From contig NZ_JASGJZ010000001.1 of NCBI RefSeq assembly GCF_047601025.1, forward strand, positions 5,146,001 to 5,210,000: a stretch of DNA of 64,000 bases, read 5' to 3'. The notes below the pieces were generated by a model. The model saw only the letters and a program-made list of their open reading frames with translations, was not told where the DNA came from and ran no database searches. Positions 18,747-27,614 of this stretch are shown here, in pieces (position 1 is the stretch's first letter; each line of letters starts with the position of its first letter). Both the position numbers and the translations under genes were made by a program. This stretch comes from Pseudorhodoferax sp047601025. Lineage in GTDB: Bacteria; Pseudomonadota; Gammaproteobacteria; Burkholderiales; Burkholderiaceae_C.

Positions 18747-20429
18747 ATGAGTCAAGATCCCAAAGTCATCGACGCGGTCGTCGTCGGCGCCGGCTTCGCC
18801 GGGCTGTATGCCATCAAGCGCCTGCGCGACGCGGGCTTTTCGGTGCAGGCCTTCGAGGCTGGCGACGGCATCGGCGGCACGTGGTACTGGAACCACTACC
18901 CCGGCGCCCGCGTCGACCTGGAGTGCTGGGACTATTCGTACTCCTTCTCGCCCGAACTGCAGGACGAATGGGAGTGGAGCCACCGCTATCCCACGGCGCA
19001 GGAGCTGATGGCCTATCTGGAGCACGTGGCCGACCGCTTCAGGCTGCGCGAGCAGATCCAGTTCAACACCCGCGTGGACGCCGCCGAATTCATCGAGGCG
19101 GAGAACGTCTGGCTGGTGCGCACGTCGGACGGCAAGACCCTGAAGACGCGCTTCCTGGTACCGGCCACGGGCGGGCTGTCGGTGCCCAAGCCGCCGGAGA
19201 TCCCGGGCATCGAGACCTTCAAGGGCGAGGCCTACCACACCGGCCGCTGGCCGCGCAAGGAGCCCACGTACGAGGGCAAGCGCATCGGCGTGATCGGCAC
19301 CGGCTCGTCCGGCGTGCAGGTGATCCATACGCTGGCCGGCAAGTGCAAGCACCTCACGGTGTTCCAGCGCACGGCGGTGTTCGTCGTACCGTGCAAGAAC
19401 CATCCGCTGACGCCCGAGATGCGCCAGCGCGCCCGCGCCACCTATGCAGAGCGCCGAGCCCTGAGCCGCATCACACGCTTCGGTATTCCGGCGGCCATGC
19501 CGAACGATTCTGCGCTGGACGCCACCCCCGAGGAGCGCAAGGCCAAGTTCGAGAACGCCTGGATCAACAGCCAGCTGCTGGGTTTCCGCCAGTGCTTCGG
19601 CGACATCCTGTCCAACACCGAGGCCAATGAACTGGTCGCGGAATTCATCCGCGACAAGATCCGCGAGACCGTCAAGGATCCCGAGACGGCCAAGAAGCTC
19701 CTGCCCTATGGCTTTCCATTCGGCACCAAGCGGCCCTGCCTGAGCGACACCTACTACAGCGTCTACAACCGCGACGACGTGTCACTGGTCGACCTGAAGT
19801 CCACCCCCATCGTGCGCGTCGTGCCCGAAGGCATCGAGACCACCGAGGGGCTGATCGAGCTCGACATGCTGATCTTCGCGACCGGCTACGACGCGCTGAC
19901 CGGCGCGCTCACGCACATCGACGTGCACGGCATCGGCGGCCGCAAGCTCAACGACAAATGGGCCGAAGGCGCCAAAACCTACCTGGGGCTGATGACCGCA
20001 GGCTTTCCGAACCTGTTCACCGTCACCGGCCCCGGCAGCCCCGGCCCGCTGGCGAACATGTCCATGAGCATCGAGCAGCACGTGGACTGGATCGCCGACT
20101 GCATGGTCTACCTGCGTGCCCATGGCATCGACCGCATCGATGCCGACAAGGCATCCGAGGAGGCCTGGATGCAGCACGTGCAGGAAGTCGTGTCGCGCAC
20201 GCTGTACGACAAGGCCCAGTCCTGGTACCGCGGCGCCAACGTGCCCGGCAAGCCGCAGATCTTCCTGCCCTACCTCGGTGGCCACGGCAACTACCGCAAG
20301 AAGTGCAACGACGTGGCCGAGGCAGGCTACGAAGGCTTCGTGCTCGCGCGCGGCAAGACCGCGGCGGCGCCTGCCCGCGGGGAGGCATCGCTGATGGCGG
20401 ACGCGGGTCTTGCGGGAGGTGGCGTATGA
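18747..20429 (+). CDS. Flavin-dependent Baeyer-Villiger monooxygenase (type I)
   Basis: A 560-aa FAD/NADPH monooxygenase that inserts oxygen into ketones to give esters or lactones. Two dinucleotide motifs are visible: VVGAGFAGLYA (residues 11-21) and VIGTGSSGVQV (about 186-196). The type I Baeyer-Villiger fingerprint FxGxxxHxxxWP appears as FKGEAYHTGRWP (about 158-169). The upstream GGTWYWNHYPGARVD segment is also typical of the cyclohexanone/phenylacetone monooxygenase group. The ATG at 18747 follows GAGGAGACATC. It overlaps the next SDR by 4 bases. An SDR that makes the ketone, then this enzyme, then an esterase would form a complete ring or chain cleavage sequence. Confidence 0.9.
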   Translation: MSQDPKVIDAVVVGAGFAGLYAIKRLRDAGFSVQAFEAGDGIGGTWYWNHYPGARVDLECWDYSYSFSPELQDEWEWSHRYPTAQELMAYLEHVADRFRLREQIQFNTRVDAAEFIEAENVWLVRTSDGKTLKTRFLVPATGGLSVPKPPEIPGIETFKGEAYHTGRWPRKEPTYEGKRIGVIGTGSSGVQVIHTLAGKCKHLTVFQRTAVFVVPCKNHPLTPEMRQRARATYAERRALSRITRFGIPAAMPNDSALDATPEERKAKFENAWINSQLLGFRQCFGDILSNTEANELVAEFIRDKIRETVKDPETAKKLLPYGFPFGTKRPCLSDTYYSVYNRDDVSLVDLKSTPIVRVVPEGIETTEGLIELDMLIFATGYDALTGALTHIDVHGIGGRKLNDKWAEGAKTYLGLMTAGFPNLFTVTGPGSPGPLANMSMSIEQHVDWIADCMVYLRAHGIDRIDADKASEEAWMQHVQEVVSRTLYDKAQSWYRGANVPGKPQIFLPYLGGHGNYRKKCNDVAEAGYEGFVLARGKTAAAPARGEASLMADAGLAGGGV

Positions 20430-21193
20430 GCACCGCGGGACGGCTGGCCGGCAAGACGGCCTATATCACGGGCGCCGGCGGCGGCATCGGCGGCGCGGCG
20501 GCACGGCTGTTCGCCCGCGAAGGAGCGCAGCTGGTGATTGCCGAGTTCAACGAGGAACTCGGCCGCGCCTGCGCCGACGCCATCGTCGCGGACGGCGGCA
20601 AGGCGTTCTACGTCCGCACCGACGTCACGAGCGAGGACAGCGTGCGGGACTCGATCGCCGCCGCCGTGGCGCACTGGGGCCGCATCGATGTGCTCTACAA
20701 CAACGCCGGCGGCTCCACGTCGGTCGATGCACAGGTCACCGACTGCCCGGTCGACGAGTTCTGGCGCGCGATGCGGGTGGATCTGTTCGGCACCTGGGTG
20801 ACCTGCAAGTACGGCATCGCGGCCATGCTGCAGACCGGGGGCGGTTCGGTGATCAACAGCTGCTCGGTGTTCGCGCTGGTCGGCACCCGCGGCAAGGATG
20901 CCTACACGGCGGCCAAGGGAGGCATCGCGGCCATCACGCGCTCCATGGCCGTGGAGTACGCGCCGCACCGCATCCGCGTCAATACGCTGGCGCCGGCGGT
21001 GACGCTGACGGACCGCGTCAAAGGGCTGCTGCACAAGCAGCCCGACCTGCTCAGCAAGACCTGCGAGCGCCAGTTGCTCGGCCTGACCGAGCCCGACGAG
21101 GTCGCGGCGATGGCGCTGTGGCTGGCCACGGACGAGTCGAGGACGGTGACGGGCCAGGTGATCGCCATCGATGGCGGCATGTCCGCCTCCTGA
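20426..21193 (+). CDS. Short-chain dehydrogenase/reductase
   Basis: A 255-aa classical SDR with TGAGGGIGGA (about residues 13-22), NNAGG, a Ser in NSCSVF, and the active-site YTAAK. The ATG overlaps the TGA of the Baeyer-Villiger gene (ATGA), so translation is likely coupled. It probably oxidises a secondary alcohol to the ketone used by the monooxygenase, which is inference from the overlap. The frame upstream of 20426 is shadow translation. Confidence 0.88.
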   Translation: MSTAGRLAGKTAYITGAGGGIGGAAARLFAREGAQLVIAEFNEELGRACADAIVADGGKAFYVRTDVTSEDSVRDSIAAAVAHWGRIDVLYNNAGGSTSVDAQVTDCPVDEFWRAMRVDLFGTWVTCKYGIAAMLQTGGGSVINSCSVFALVGTRGKDAYTAAKGGIAAITRSMAVEYAPHRIRVNTLAPAVTLTDRVKGLLHKQPDLLSKTCERQLLGLTEPDEVAAMALWLATDESRTVTGQVIAIDGGMSAS

Positions 21194-21228
21194 TCCTCCC
21201 AGCAGATGCAATTTCCAAGGAAACACCC

Positions 21229-22440
21229 ATGAACAAGCAGTTGATGACCCTGGCCCTGGCGGGTGCGGCAGCGACCGCCGTCCTGGCCCAGGGGCAACCC
21301 ATCCGCATCGTCGGCTCGCTCGATCTGAGCGGCGGTGCCGCCGACGTGGGACGCGACGCCCTGGCCGGCACGCAGTACGCCATCGAGCAGCTCAACAAGA
21401 AGGGCGGCGTGCTCGGCAGGCCGCTGACGTTCGAGCACCAGGACGGCGGCAGCAACCCGCAGCGCTCGATCTCGCAGGCCAATGCCCTGCTGCAAGGCAA
21501 CGCGGCACTGCTGATCTCGCCGCAATCGTCGGGCGGCACCATCGCCGTGAGCAAGGCCGTGACGGCCAAGCAGAAGGTGCCGACCTGCGTGGCCCAGTCC
21601 GTGGCCGACGAGATCACGATGAAGGACTTCAATCCCTACATCTTCTCGGTCACGCCCACCTCCTTCATGGAAGGCCGCGCCATGGCGGCGCGCTTCGCCA
21701 AGCTGCCCTACAAGCGCTACGCCTTGCTGAGCGCCGACTACGCCGGCGGGCGCGCGGGGGTGAACCGCTTCCGCGAGTTCCTCAAGGAAATGAATCCGCA
21801 GGCGGAGATCGTCGTCGAGGAATATCCCAAGTTCGGTGCCACCGACTACACGGCCTCAATCAACAAGATCCTGGCCGCCAAGCCCGACTACGTGTTCTCC
21901 ATCCTGTTCGGCAACGATCTGCTGACCTTCTCCAAGCAGGCGAATTCGGTCGGCTTCTTCAAGCAGATGGACAACAAGTTCATGGCGCTGTACGACTTCA
22001 ACACGCTGAAGGCCATGGGCGACAACGCGCCGGTCGGCACGGAAGGCTGGCAACGCGCGCCGGCGAACTACCTGGTCAAGCAGAGTGCGCAGGCCAAGGA
22101 GTTCATCGACGGCTACAAGGCCAAGAACGGCGGCTACCCCTCCGACTGGACCATCATGGCCTACGACTGCGTGATGACCTGGGCGCAGGCGGCCGGCGCA
22201 GCCAAGTCGGTCGAGCCCGCCGCAGTGATGAAGGCCATCGAAACCGGGCAGTTCGATTCCGCGCGCGGCAGCTACCGCTTCGCCGCCTACGACCACCAGG
22301 CCAGCGTGCCCACCTACTTCGGCAAGGTGGAACAGAGCAAGGAGTTCGGCCAGGCCGTGCTGTCGATCCAGGACTTCATCGCCGGTGATGCGGCGCGCCC
22401 CACCGAAGCCATGGTGCTCGCCACCCGCGGCGGCAAGTGA
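21229..22440 (+). CDS. LivK-type ABC transporter substrate-binding protein (SBP 2)
   Basis: A 403-aa periplasmic binding protein of the HAAT class. The signal peptide ends around VLAQG (residue 20), followed by IRIVGSLDLSGGAADVG. It is a close paralog of SBP 3 (23268-24479): long stretches such as the start of the mature protein and the YDFNTLKAMG region are the same or nearly the same. The two are separated only by one SDR, which indicates tandem duplication. The ATG at 21229 follows CAAGGAAACACCC. It likely shares the single LivHMGF transporter downstream. Confidence 0.88.
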   Translation: MNKQLMTLALAGAAATAVLAQGQPIRIVGSLDLSGGAADVGRDALAGTQYAIEQLNKKGGVLGRPLTFEHQDGGSNPQRSISQANALLQGNAALLISPQSSGGTIAVSKAVTAKQKVPTCVAQSVADEITMKDFNPYIFSVTPTSFMEGRAMAARFAKLPYKRYALLSADYAGGRAGVNRFREFLKEMNPQAEIVVEEYPKFGATDYTASINKILAAKPDYVFSILFGNDLLTFSKQANSVGFFKQMDNKFMALYDFNTLKAMGDNAPVGTEGWQRAPANYLVKQSAQAKEFIDGYKAKNGGYPSDWTIMAYDCVMTWAQAAGAAKSVEPAAVMKAIETGQFDSARGSYRFAAYDHQASVPTYFGKVEQSKEFGQAVLSIQDFIAGDAARPTEAMVLATRGGK

Positions 22441-22463
22441 ACCCGGCGCAAGGAGTGTCAACC

Positions 22464-23237
22464 ATGGCCCCAGAAGCAGCAGGCAAGCGGGTCGCGCTCG
22501 TCACGGGCGCAGCCGTGGGCATCGGCGCCGCCATTGCGGCGCGGCTGGCTCGCGACGGCATGGCCGTGGTGGTGGCAGACATCGATACCCATGCAGCGGC
22601 GCAAACCGCCAGCCACCTGCGCGAGCAGGGAGCCCTGGCCACGGCGCAGGAACTGGATGTGCGGAACCCGGCCTCGGTCGCGGCGGCCTTCGCCGCGATC
22701 GCCCGGCAGTGGGGCCGTTGCGATGTCCTGGTGAACAACGCAGGCATCGCACGCACCCTTGCGTTCCTGGATACACCTCTTGACGACTGGCACGACACGC
22801 TGGCGGTCAACGTGACCGGCCCCTTGCTGTGCGGCCAGCACGCCGCGCGGATGATGCTGGAGCAGCGCTGGGGGCGCATCGTCAACATCGCATCGACCTC
22901 CGGGCTGAAGGCCAGCCCGGGCCGTACCAGCTACGGCACATCCAAGGCTGCGGTCATCGGCCTCACGCGGCAGATGGCCGTGGAACTGGCGCCCTTTGGC
23001 ATCACCGCAAACGCGGTGGCGCCCGGGCCAGTGCACACACCGCTGACGGCAGGCCTGTACACCGACCAGATCCGCCAGGATCTTTGCCGCAACATTCCTT
23101 CGGGGCGCTTCAGCACGCCCGAGGAAATCGCAGCCGGTGTCAGCCTGCTCACCGGCGATGACGCGGCGCACATTACCGGCCAGACGCTGTCGGTCGATGG
23201 CGGCTTCGCCATTGCCGGCGTGCTGCAGATCGGATAA
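22464..23237 (+). CDS. Short-chain dehydrogenase/reductase
   Basis: A 257-aa classical SDR with TGAAVGIGAA near residue 15, NNAG, Ser in NIASTSG and the active-site YGTSK. Two starts compete. A GTG at 22437 overlaps the stop of SBP 2. The ATG at 22464 has a strong AAGGAG 8 bases upstream and was chosen. It lies between two near-identical binding-protein genes, so it was either inserted between them or was part of the duplicated unit and lost from one side. Confidence 0.86.
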   Translation: MAPEAAGKRVALVTGAAVGIGAAIAARLARDGMAVVVADIDTHAAAQTASHLREQGALATAQELDVRNPASVAAAFAAIARQWGRCDVLVNNAGIARTLAFLDTPLDDWHDTLAVNVTGPLLCGQHAARMMLEQRWGRIVNIASTSGLKASPGRTSYGTSKAAVIGLTRQMAVELAPFGITANAVAPGPVHTPLTAGLYTDQIRQDLCRNIPSGRFSTPEEIAAGVSLLTGDDAAHITGQTLSVDGGFAIAGVLQIG

Positions 23238-23267
23238 CCGGTCGCCCCGGAGATCGAGGAGACATTC

Positions 23268-24479
23268 ATGAGAAAGCAAATGATCGCGCTGGCCCTGGCG
23301 GGCATGGCATCCGCAGGCTCCCTGGCACAGGGACAGCCGATACGCATCGTCGGCTCGCTCGATCTGAGCGGCGGTGCCGCCGACGTGGGGCGCGACGCGC
23401 TGGTGGGCATCCAGTACGCGATCGAGCAGTTGAACAAGAAGGGGGGCGTGCTCGGCAGGCCACTGACGTTCGAGCACCAGGACGGCGGCAGCAACCCGCA
23501 GCGCTCGATCTCGCAGGCCAACGCCCTGCTGCAGGGCGGCGCAGCGCTGCTGATGTCGCCCCAGTCGTCGGGCAGCACCATGGCCGTCAGCAAGGCCGTG
23601 GCCGCCAAGCAGAAGGTGCCGATGTGCGTGTCCGTCTCCACCGCGGACGAGATCACGATGAAGGACTTCCATCCGTACGTGATTTCGGTCACGCCCAATT
23701 CGTTCATGGAAGGGCGCGCCATGGCGGCGTATTTCGCCAAGCTGCCCTACAAGCGCTATGCGGTGATGAGCGCGGACTATGCCGGCGGACGCACCCTGGT
23801 GGCCCGCTTCCGCGACTCTCTCAAGGAGATGAACCCGCAGGTGGAAATCGTGGCCGAGGAATATCCGAAGTTCGGCGCCACCGACTACACGGCCTCGATC
23901 AACAAGATCCTGGCCGCCAAGCCCGACTACGTGTTTTCCGTGCTGTTCGCATCCGACCTGCTGACCTTCTCCAAGCAGGCCAGCTCCATCGGCTTCTTCA
24001 AGCAGATCGACAACAAGTTCCTGGCGCTGTACGACTTCAACACCCTGAAGGCCATGGGCGCCAACGCACCGGTCGGCACGGAAGGCTGGCAACGCGCACC
24101 GGCGAACTATCTCAGTAAGCAGAGCGCGCAGGCCAAGGACTTCATCGACGGCTTCAAGGCCAAGAACGGCTCCTATCCATCGGACTGGACCATCATGACC
24201 TACGACTGCGTGATGACCTGGGCGCAGGCGGCCACCACGGCCAAAACCGTCGAACCCGATGCCGTGATGAAAGCCGTCGAGAACGGGACGTTCGAATCCG
24301 CGCGCGGCAGCTACCGTTTCGCCGCCTACGACCACCAGGCCGATGTACCGACCTATCTAGGCAAGGTGGAGCACAGCAAGGAATTCGGCCAGCCGGTGCT
24401 GGCGATCCAGGAAGTCATTCCCGGCTCGGCGGCACACCCCTCCGAAGAAGTGGTGCGTGCCATCCGTAGCGGCCGCTGA
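23268..24479 (+). CDS. LivK-type ABC transporter substrate-binding protein (SBP 3)
   Basis: A 403-aa periplasmic binding protein that closely parallels SBP 2 along its whole length. The signal peptide (residues 1-20) ends in SLAQG. Differences cluster in parts of the mature protein, for example MCVSVSTADEITM against TCVAQSVADEITM, which could alter the ligand pocket. The ATG at 23268 follows GAGGAGACATTC. With SBP 1 and SBP 2 it gives the island three receptors for one permease/ATPase set, consistent with uptake of several related compounds. Confidence 0.88.
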   Translation: MRKQMIALALAGMASAGSLAQGQPIRIVGSLDLSGGAADVGRDALVGIQYAIEQLNKKGGVLGRPLTFEHQDGGSNPQRSISQANALLQGGAALLMSPQSSGSTMAVSKAVAAKQKVPMCVSVSTADEITMKDFHPYVISVTPNSFMEGRAMAAYFAKLPYKRYAVMSADYAGGRTLVARFRDSLKEMNPQVEIVAEEYPKFGATDYTASINKILAAKPDYVFSVLFASDLLTFSKQASSIGFFKQIDNKFLALYDFNTLKAMGANAPVGTEGWQRAPANYLSKQSAQAKDFIDGFKAKNGSYPSDWTIMTYDCVMTWAQAATTAKTVEPDAVMKAVENGTFESARGSYRFAAYDHQADVPTYLGKVEHSKEFGQPVLAIQEVIPGSAAHPSEEVVRAIRSGR

Positions 24480-24500
24480 CACACGAGCCCCGTACTTTCC

Positions 24501-25274
24501 ATGAGTCATCCGGAAAAGACGAAAGTGGCGGTCGTCACCGGCGGCGCATCGGGCATCGGGCGGCGCACGGTCGAGAGGCTGCTGGCCGAGCAGTGGCAGG
24601 TCTGGGCACTGGACGTTTCGCAAGAACGGCTCGCCCGGATGGATCAGGAGCTGGGGGCTGGCGGGCACCTGCGGACGCTGGGTTGCGACGTCACCGACGA
24701 GGCCGGTGTGCAGCGGGCATTTGCCGCCATACGCAGCGCCACCGGCGGCATCGACGCGCTCGTCTGCAGTGCCGGCGCCATCCGGCCGGGGCCGCTGACC
24801 AGTCATTCGGCCGGCGACCTGGACCTGATGCTGGCGGTCAACGTCAAGGGCCCCTGGCTGTGCGTGCGCGAGGCCCTGCCGGCGCTGCGGCTGGGTGCGT
24901 CCGTCGAGGCCCCGGCGCGCATCGTGTTCGTAGGCTCGGTCACCGGCATGATGCCCAAGGCCGGCAGCGGCTTCTACGGCGCCACCAAGTCGGCGCTGCA
25001 TGCGCTGGCCAGCGTGTTCGCCGTGGAGCTGGCGCCCTCCGGCATCACCGTCAACGTGGTCGCGCCCGGCACCGTGGACACCCCCATGCGCGATCAGGTG
25101 CTGAGCGCCAGCCGGGCCTCGGGCTACCAGACCTACGGCACCTCGCCGCTGGGCCGCATCGCCCGGCCGGACGACGTGGCCGGCGCCGTCCTCTACCTGC
25201 TCAGCGACGCTGCCCGCTATGTCAACGGCGCCGTGCTGCCCGTGGACGGCGGCAGCCGGGCCGCATTGAACTAA
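24501..25274 (+). CDS. Short-chain dehydrogenase/reductase
   Basis: A 257-aa classical SDR with TGGASGIGRR near residue 14, a CSAGA version of the NNAG motif, Ser in VGSVTG, and the active-site YGATK. The ATG at 24501 lies 21 bases after SBP 3 with only a weak upstream ribosome site. It is followed 11 bases later by the MmgE/PrpD gene. It is the fifth SDR of the island. Its substrate is unknown. Confidence 0.86.
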   Translation: MSHPEKTKVAVVTGGASGIGRRTVERLLAEQWQVWALDVSQERLARMDQELGAGGHLRTLGCDVTDEAGVQRAFAAIRSATGGIDALVCSAGAIRPGPLTSHSAGDLDLMLAVNVKGPWLCVREALPALRLGASVEAPARIVFVGSVTGMMPKAGSGFYGATKSALHALASVFAVELAPSGITVNVVAPGTVDTPMRDQVLSASRASGYQTYGTSPLGRIARPDDVAGAVLYLLSDAARYVNGAVLPVDGGSRAALN

Positions 25275-25285
25275 GGAGATTTTCC

Positions 25286-26638
25286 ATGACCACTTTGTCG
25301 CGAAGGATCGCTGCCTTCACCTCCCGGCTGACCTGGGAAGACATTCCGGCCGCCGTGCAGGACAAGTGCAAGGCCAGCCTGCTGCACAACCTGGGCGTCG
25401 CGATCGCCGGCGGCCCGCTGGCCGTGGAGCCGCTGCGCTATGCCGAGGCGCTGCAGGAAGGCGGGCCGGGCGCTACGGCGCGGCTGCTCATCAGCGGCCG
25501 GCCGGCCACGCCGGACACCGCCGCGCTGGTCAACGGCGCGCTGATGCATGCGCGCGCGCAGGACGACGTCTACTTCCCCGGCCTGACGCACGCGGGCTCG
25601 GTGATGACGCCGGCCGCGCTGGCGCTGGCCGAGTCGCGGGGCATGGCCGGGCGCGACCTGCTGACCGCCATGGTGGCCGGCTACGAGGCCGCGGGCGCGC
25701 TGAGCCAGGGCTTCGCGATGCGCAACGCGCCGCGCGGCTTTCGGCCCACCAGCGTCTTCGGCGTGTTCGCTTCCACCGTGGCGGCGGCGCGCCTGCTGGG
25801 CCTGGACGAGGCCGCCACGACCGACGCCATCGGCATCGCCGCCAACCTGGCCGGCGGCACGGGCCAGGCCTGGGTGGCCGGCACGCAGGAATGGCAGCTG
25901 CAGATCGGCTTCGCCGCGCGCAACGGCGTGACGGCGGCCCGCCTGGCCGCGGCCGGCGTGCGCGGTGCACCCGATGCGCTGGAAGGCAAGGCGGGCTTCT
26001 ACCAGGCGTTCTGCGGCGGCGCCGAGGGTGCAGCCGAGGCCGGGCGCGACCTGGGGCAGAACTGGCGCTCGCTGCAGGTGACCTACAAGCCCTTCGCGGT
26101 CTGCGCGATCCTGCAGATGCCCGTCACACAGGCGATCGCGCTGGCGCGGGAGCACGACCTGCGGCAGGAGGACATCCGCGCGGTGCGCCTGCGCCTGCCG
26201 CCGGTGGAGGCCGCCTATCCGGGCACCGATTCGCGCGGCCCCTATGCCGGCGTGGGTGCGACGCTGATGAGCGCGCAGTTCTGCCTGGCGATGGCGCTGA
26301 CGCGCCGCGGCGCGCGCGGCGCGGACCTGCAGCGCCTGCAGGACCCTGAACTGCAACCGCTGATCGACCGCAGCAGCGTGGTGCCGGACGCCGGGCTGCG
26401 CACGCGCGGCTTCGTGCTGGAGGTCGATTGCGCGGACGGCCGCACGCTGCGGCGCGAATCCCAGGCCGAGGGCGAGCCCTTCGACTGGAGCGGCGAAGAG
26501 GTGGCGGCCAATCTGCGCGCCATGCGCGACGAGCTGCCGCTGAGCGCCGAGGCGCTGGAGCGCCTGGTCCGGACGGCGCTGCACGCGCAACAGCACAGCG
26601 CCGCCGACATCGTTTCCGCCTGCATGGCCGACGCCTGA
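25286..26638 (+). CDS. MmgE/PrpD family protein
   Basis: A 450-aa MmgE/PrpD family protein. Characterised members include 2-methylcitrate dehydratase and cis-aconitate decarboxylase, but many homologs in catabolic islands have no assigned reaction. The largely helical N-terminal domain, with the conserved NGALMHARAQDDVY region (about residues 84-97, where the family usually has a His/Asp-rich motif), and the later C-terminal domain are both present at normal length. The ATG at 25286 follows TAAGGAGAT. It may perform a dehydration or isomerisation late in the pathway. No other methylcitrate-cycle gene is nearby, so a propionate role is not supported. Confidence 0.8.
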   Translation: MTTLSRRIAAFTSRLTWEDIPAAVQDKCKASLLHNLGVAIAGGPLAVEPLRYAEALQEGGPGATARLLISGRPATPDTAALVNGALMHARAQDDVYFPGLTHAGSVMTPAALALAESRGMAGRDLLTAMVAGYEAAGALSQGFAMRNAPRGFRPTSVFGVFASTVAAARLLGLDEAATTDAIGIAANLAGGTGQAWVAGTQEWQLQIGFAARNGVTAARLAAAGVRGAPDALEGKAGFYQAFCGGAEGAAEAGRDLGQNWRSLQVTYKPFAVCAILQMPVTQAIALAREHDLRQEDIRAVRLRLPPVEAAYPGTDSRGPYAGVGATLMSAQFCLAMALTRRGARGADLQRLQDPELQPLIDRSSVVPDAGLRTRGFVLEVDCADGRTLRRESQAEGEPFDWSGEEVAANLRAMRDELPLSAEALERLVRTALHAQQHSAADIVSACMADA

Positions 26639-26677
26639 GCGGCAGCCGGATCACCAGAACACGACAAGGAGGCATGC

Positions 26678-26731
26678 ATGAAGACCATTGAATCACTCGA
26701 CACGGGCCCGTGGCCGCAGGGGCGCGCATGA
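26678..26731 (+). CDS. 17-residue leader peptide overlapping livH
   Basis: A short ORF, reading MKTIESLDTGPWPQGRA, begins at an ATG preceded by a near-perfect ribosome site (AAGGAGG, 26666-26672). Its TGA overlaps the ATG of livH (ATGA, 26728-26731). The livH ATG has no good ribosome site of its own beyond GCAGGGG. The arrangement suggests that ribosomes load on this leader and then reinitiate at livH. The peptide resembles nothing I recognise. It could also be the remnant of a deleted gene. Confidence 0.5.
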   Translation: MKTIESLDTGPWPQGRA

Positions 26732-27609
26732 ACTGGCAGCTGTTTTCCGCGCAGGTGCTGGCCGGCATCGCCAACGGCGCACTGTATTTCCTGGTCGCCT
26801 CGGGGCTGACGCTGCTGTGGGGCGCCTTGGGCGTCGTGAATCTGGCGCATGGCTCGTTCTTCATGCTGTCGGCCTTTGCCGGCGCGGTCTGCATCCAGGC
26901 CTGGGGCCCGGAGATCGGGCTGCCGCTGGCGCTGGTGCTGGTGCCGGTGGCGGCCGCGCTGTTCGGCGCCCTGCTGGAGATGAGCCTGTTCCGCCGCGTC
27001 TATGCGTCCGGCATGTGGGGGCAACTGCTAGTGTCCTTCGGGCTGGTGCTGCTGCTGAACAATGCCGCGCGCCTGATCTTCGGCACCGAGGCACGCTCGA
27101 TGCCGCCGCCCAAGCTGCTGTCGGGCTTCATCGAAATGGGCGGCTTCCGGCTCGCGTCCTATCAGCTGGCGGTGCTGGCGGTCACGGCGCTGGTGGCCAT
27201 CTATCTCTGGTACCTGCTGTCGCGCAGCCGCACCGGGCGGCTGATCCGCGCGGCGGTGGACGATCCGCAGATGCTGGGCGCCATCGGCGTGGACGTGCGG
27301 CGCCTGCGCACCATGGTGATGGGCATCGCCGCATTGCTGGCGGGCATCGCGGGCGTCATCGCAGTGCCGCGCGGGGCCATCAACCTGGGGCTGGACGTGC
27401 AGATCGTCGTCATCGCCTTCGCCGTCATCGTCGTCGGCGGCCTGGGGGCGGTGTGGGGCAGCCTGGCGGCGGCCATGATCATCGGCATCGCCGAGGCGGT
27501 GTCCACCATGTTTCTCGACCAGGGCAGCGAGGTGGTGATCTTCGCGGTGATGGTGCTGGTGCTGCTGGTTCGCCCGACCGGGCTGCGCACCATTGTCGGC
27601 AGGGAGTAG
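26728..27609 (+). CDS. livH: Branched-chain amino acid/amide ABC transporter permease LivH
   Basis: A 293-aa inner-membrane permease of the LivH family with about eight hydrophobic helices. It shows the ASGLTLLWGALGVVNLAHG segment near the N-terminus and the family EAA-like region around GAIGVDVRRLR. A GTG six codons upstream (26710) is possible, but the ATG overlapping the leader peptide stop is preferred. It forms the first gene of a compact livHMGF block. Three separate LivK-type receptors in the island presumably deliver to it. Confidence 0.88.
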   Translation: MNWQLFSAQVLAGIANGALYFLVASGLTLLWGALGVVNLAHGSFFMLSAFAGAVCIQAWGPEIGLPLALVLVPVAAALFGALLEMSLFRRVYASGMWGQLLVSFGLVLLLNNAARLIFGTEARSMPPPKLLSGFIEMGGFRLASYQLAVLAVTALVAIYLWYLLSRSRTGRLIRAAVDDPQMLGAIGVDVRRLRTMVMGIAALLAGIAGVIAVPRGAINLGLDVQIVVIAFAVIVVGGLGAVWGSLAAAMIIGIAEAVSTMFLDQGSEVVIFAVMVLVLLVRPTGLRTIVGRE

Positions 27610-27614
27610 TCGCG

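Noticed and set aside
25286..26638. Assigning the MmgE/PrpD gene as prpD of a methylcitrate cycle
   Set aside because: No prpB, prpC or acnD homolog is nearby and the context is an unrelated catabolic island.
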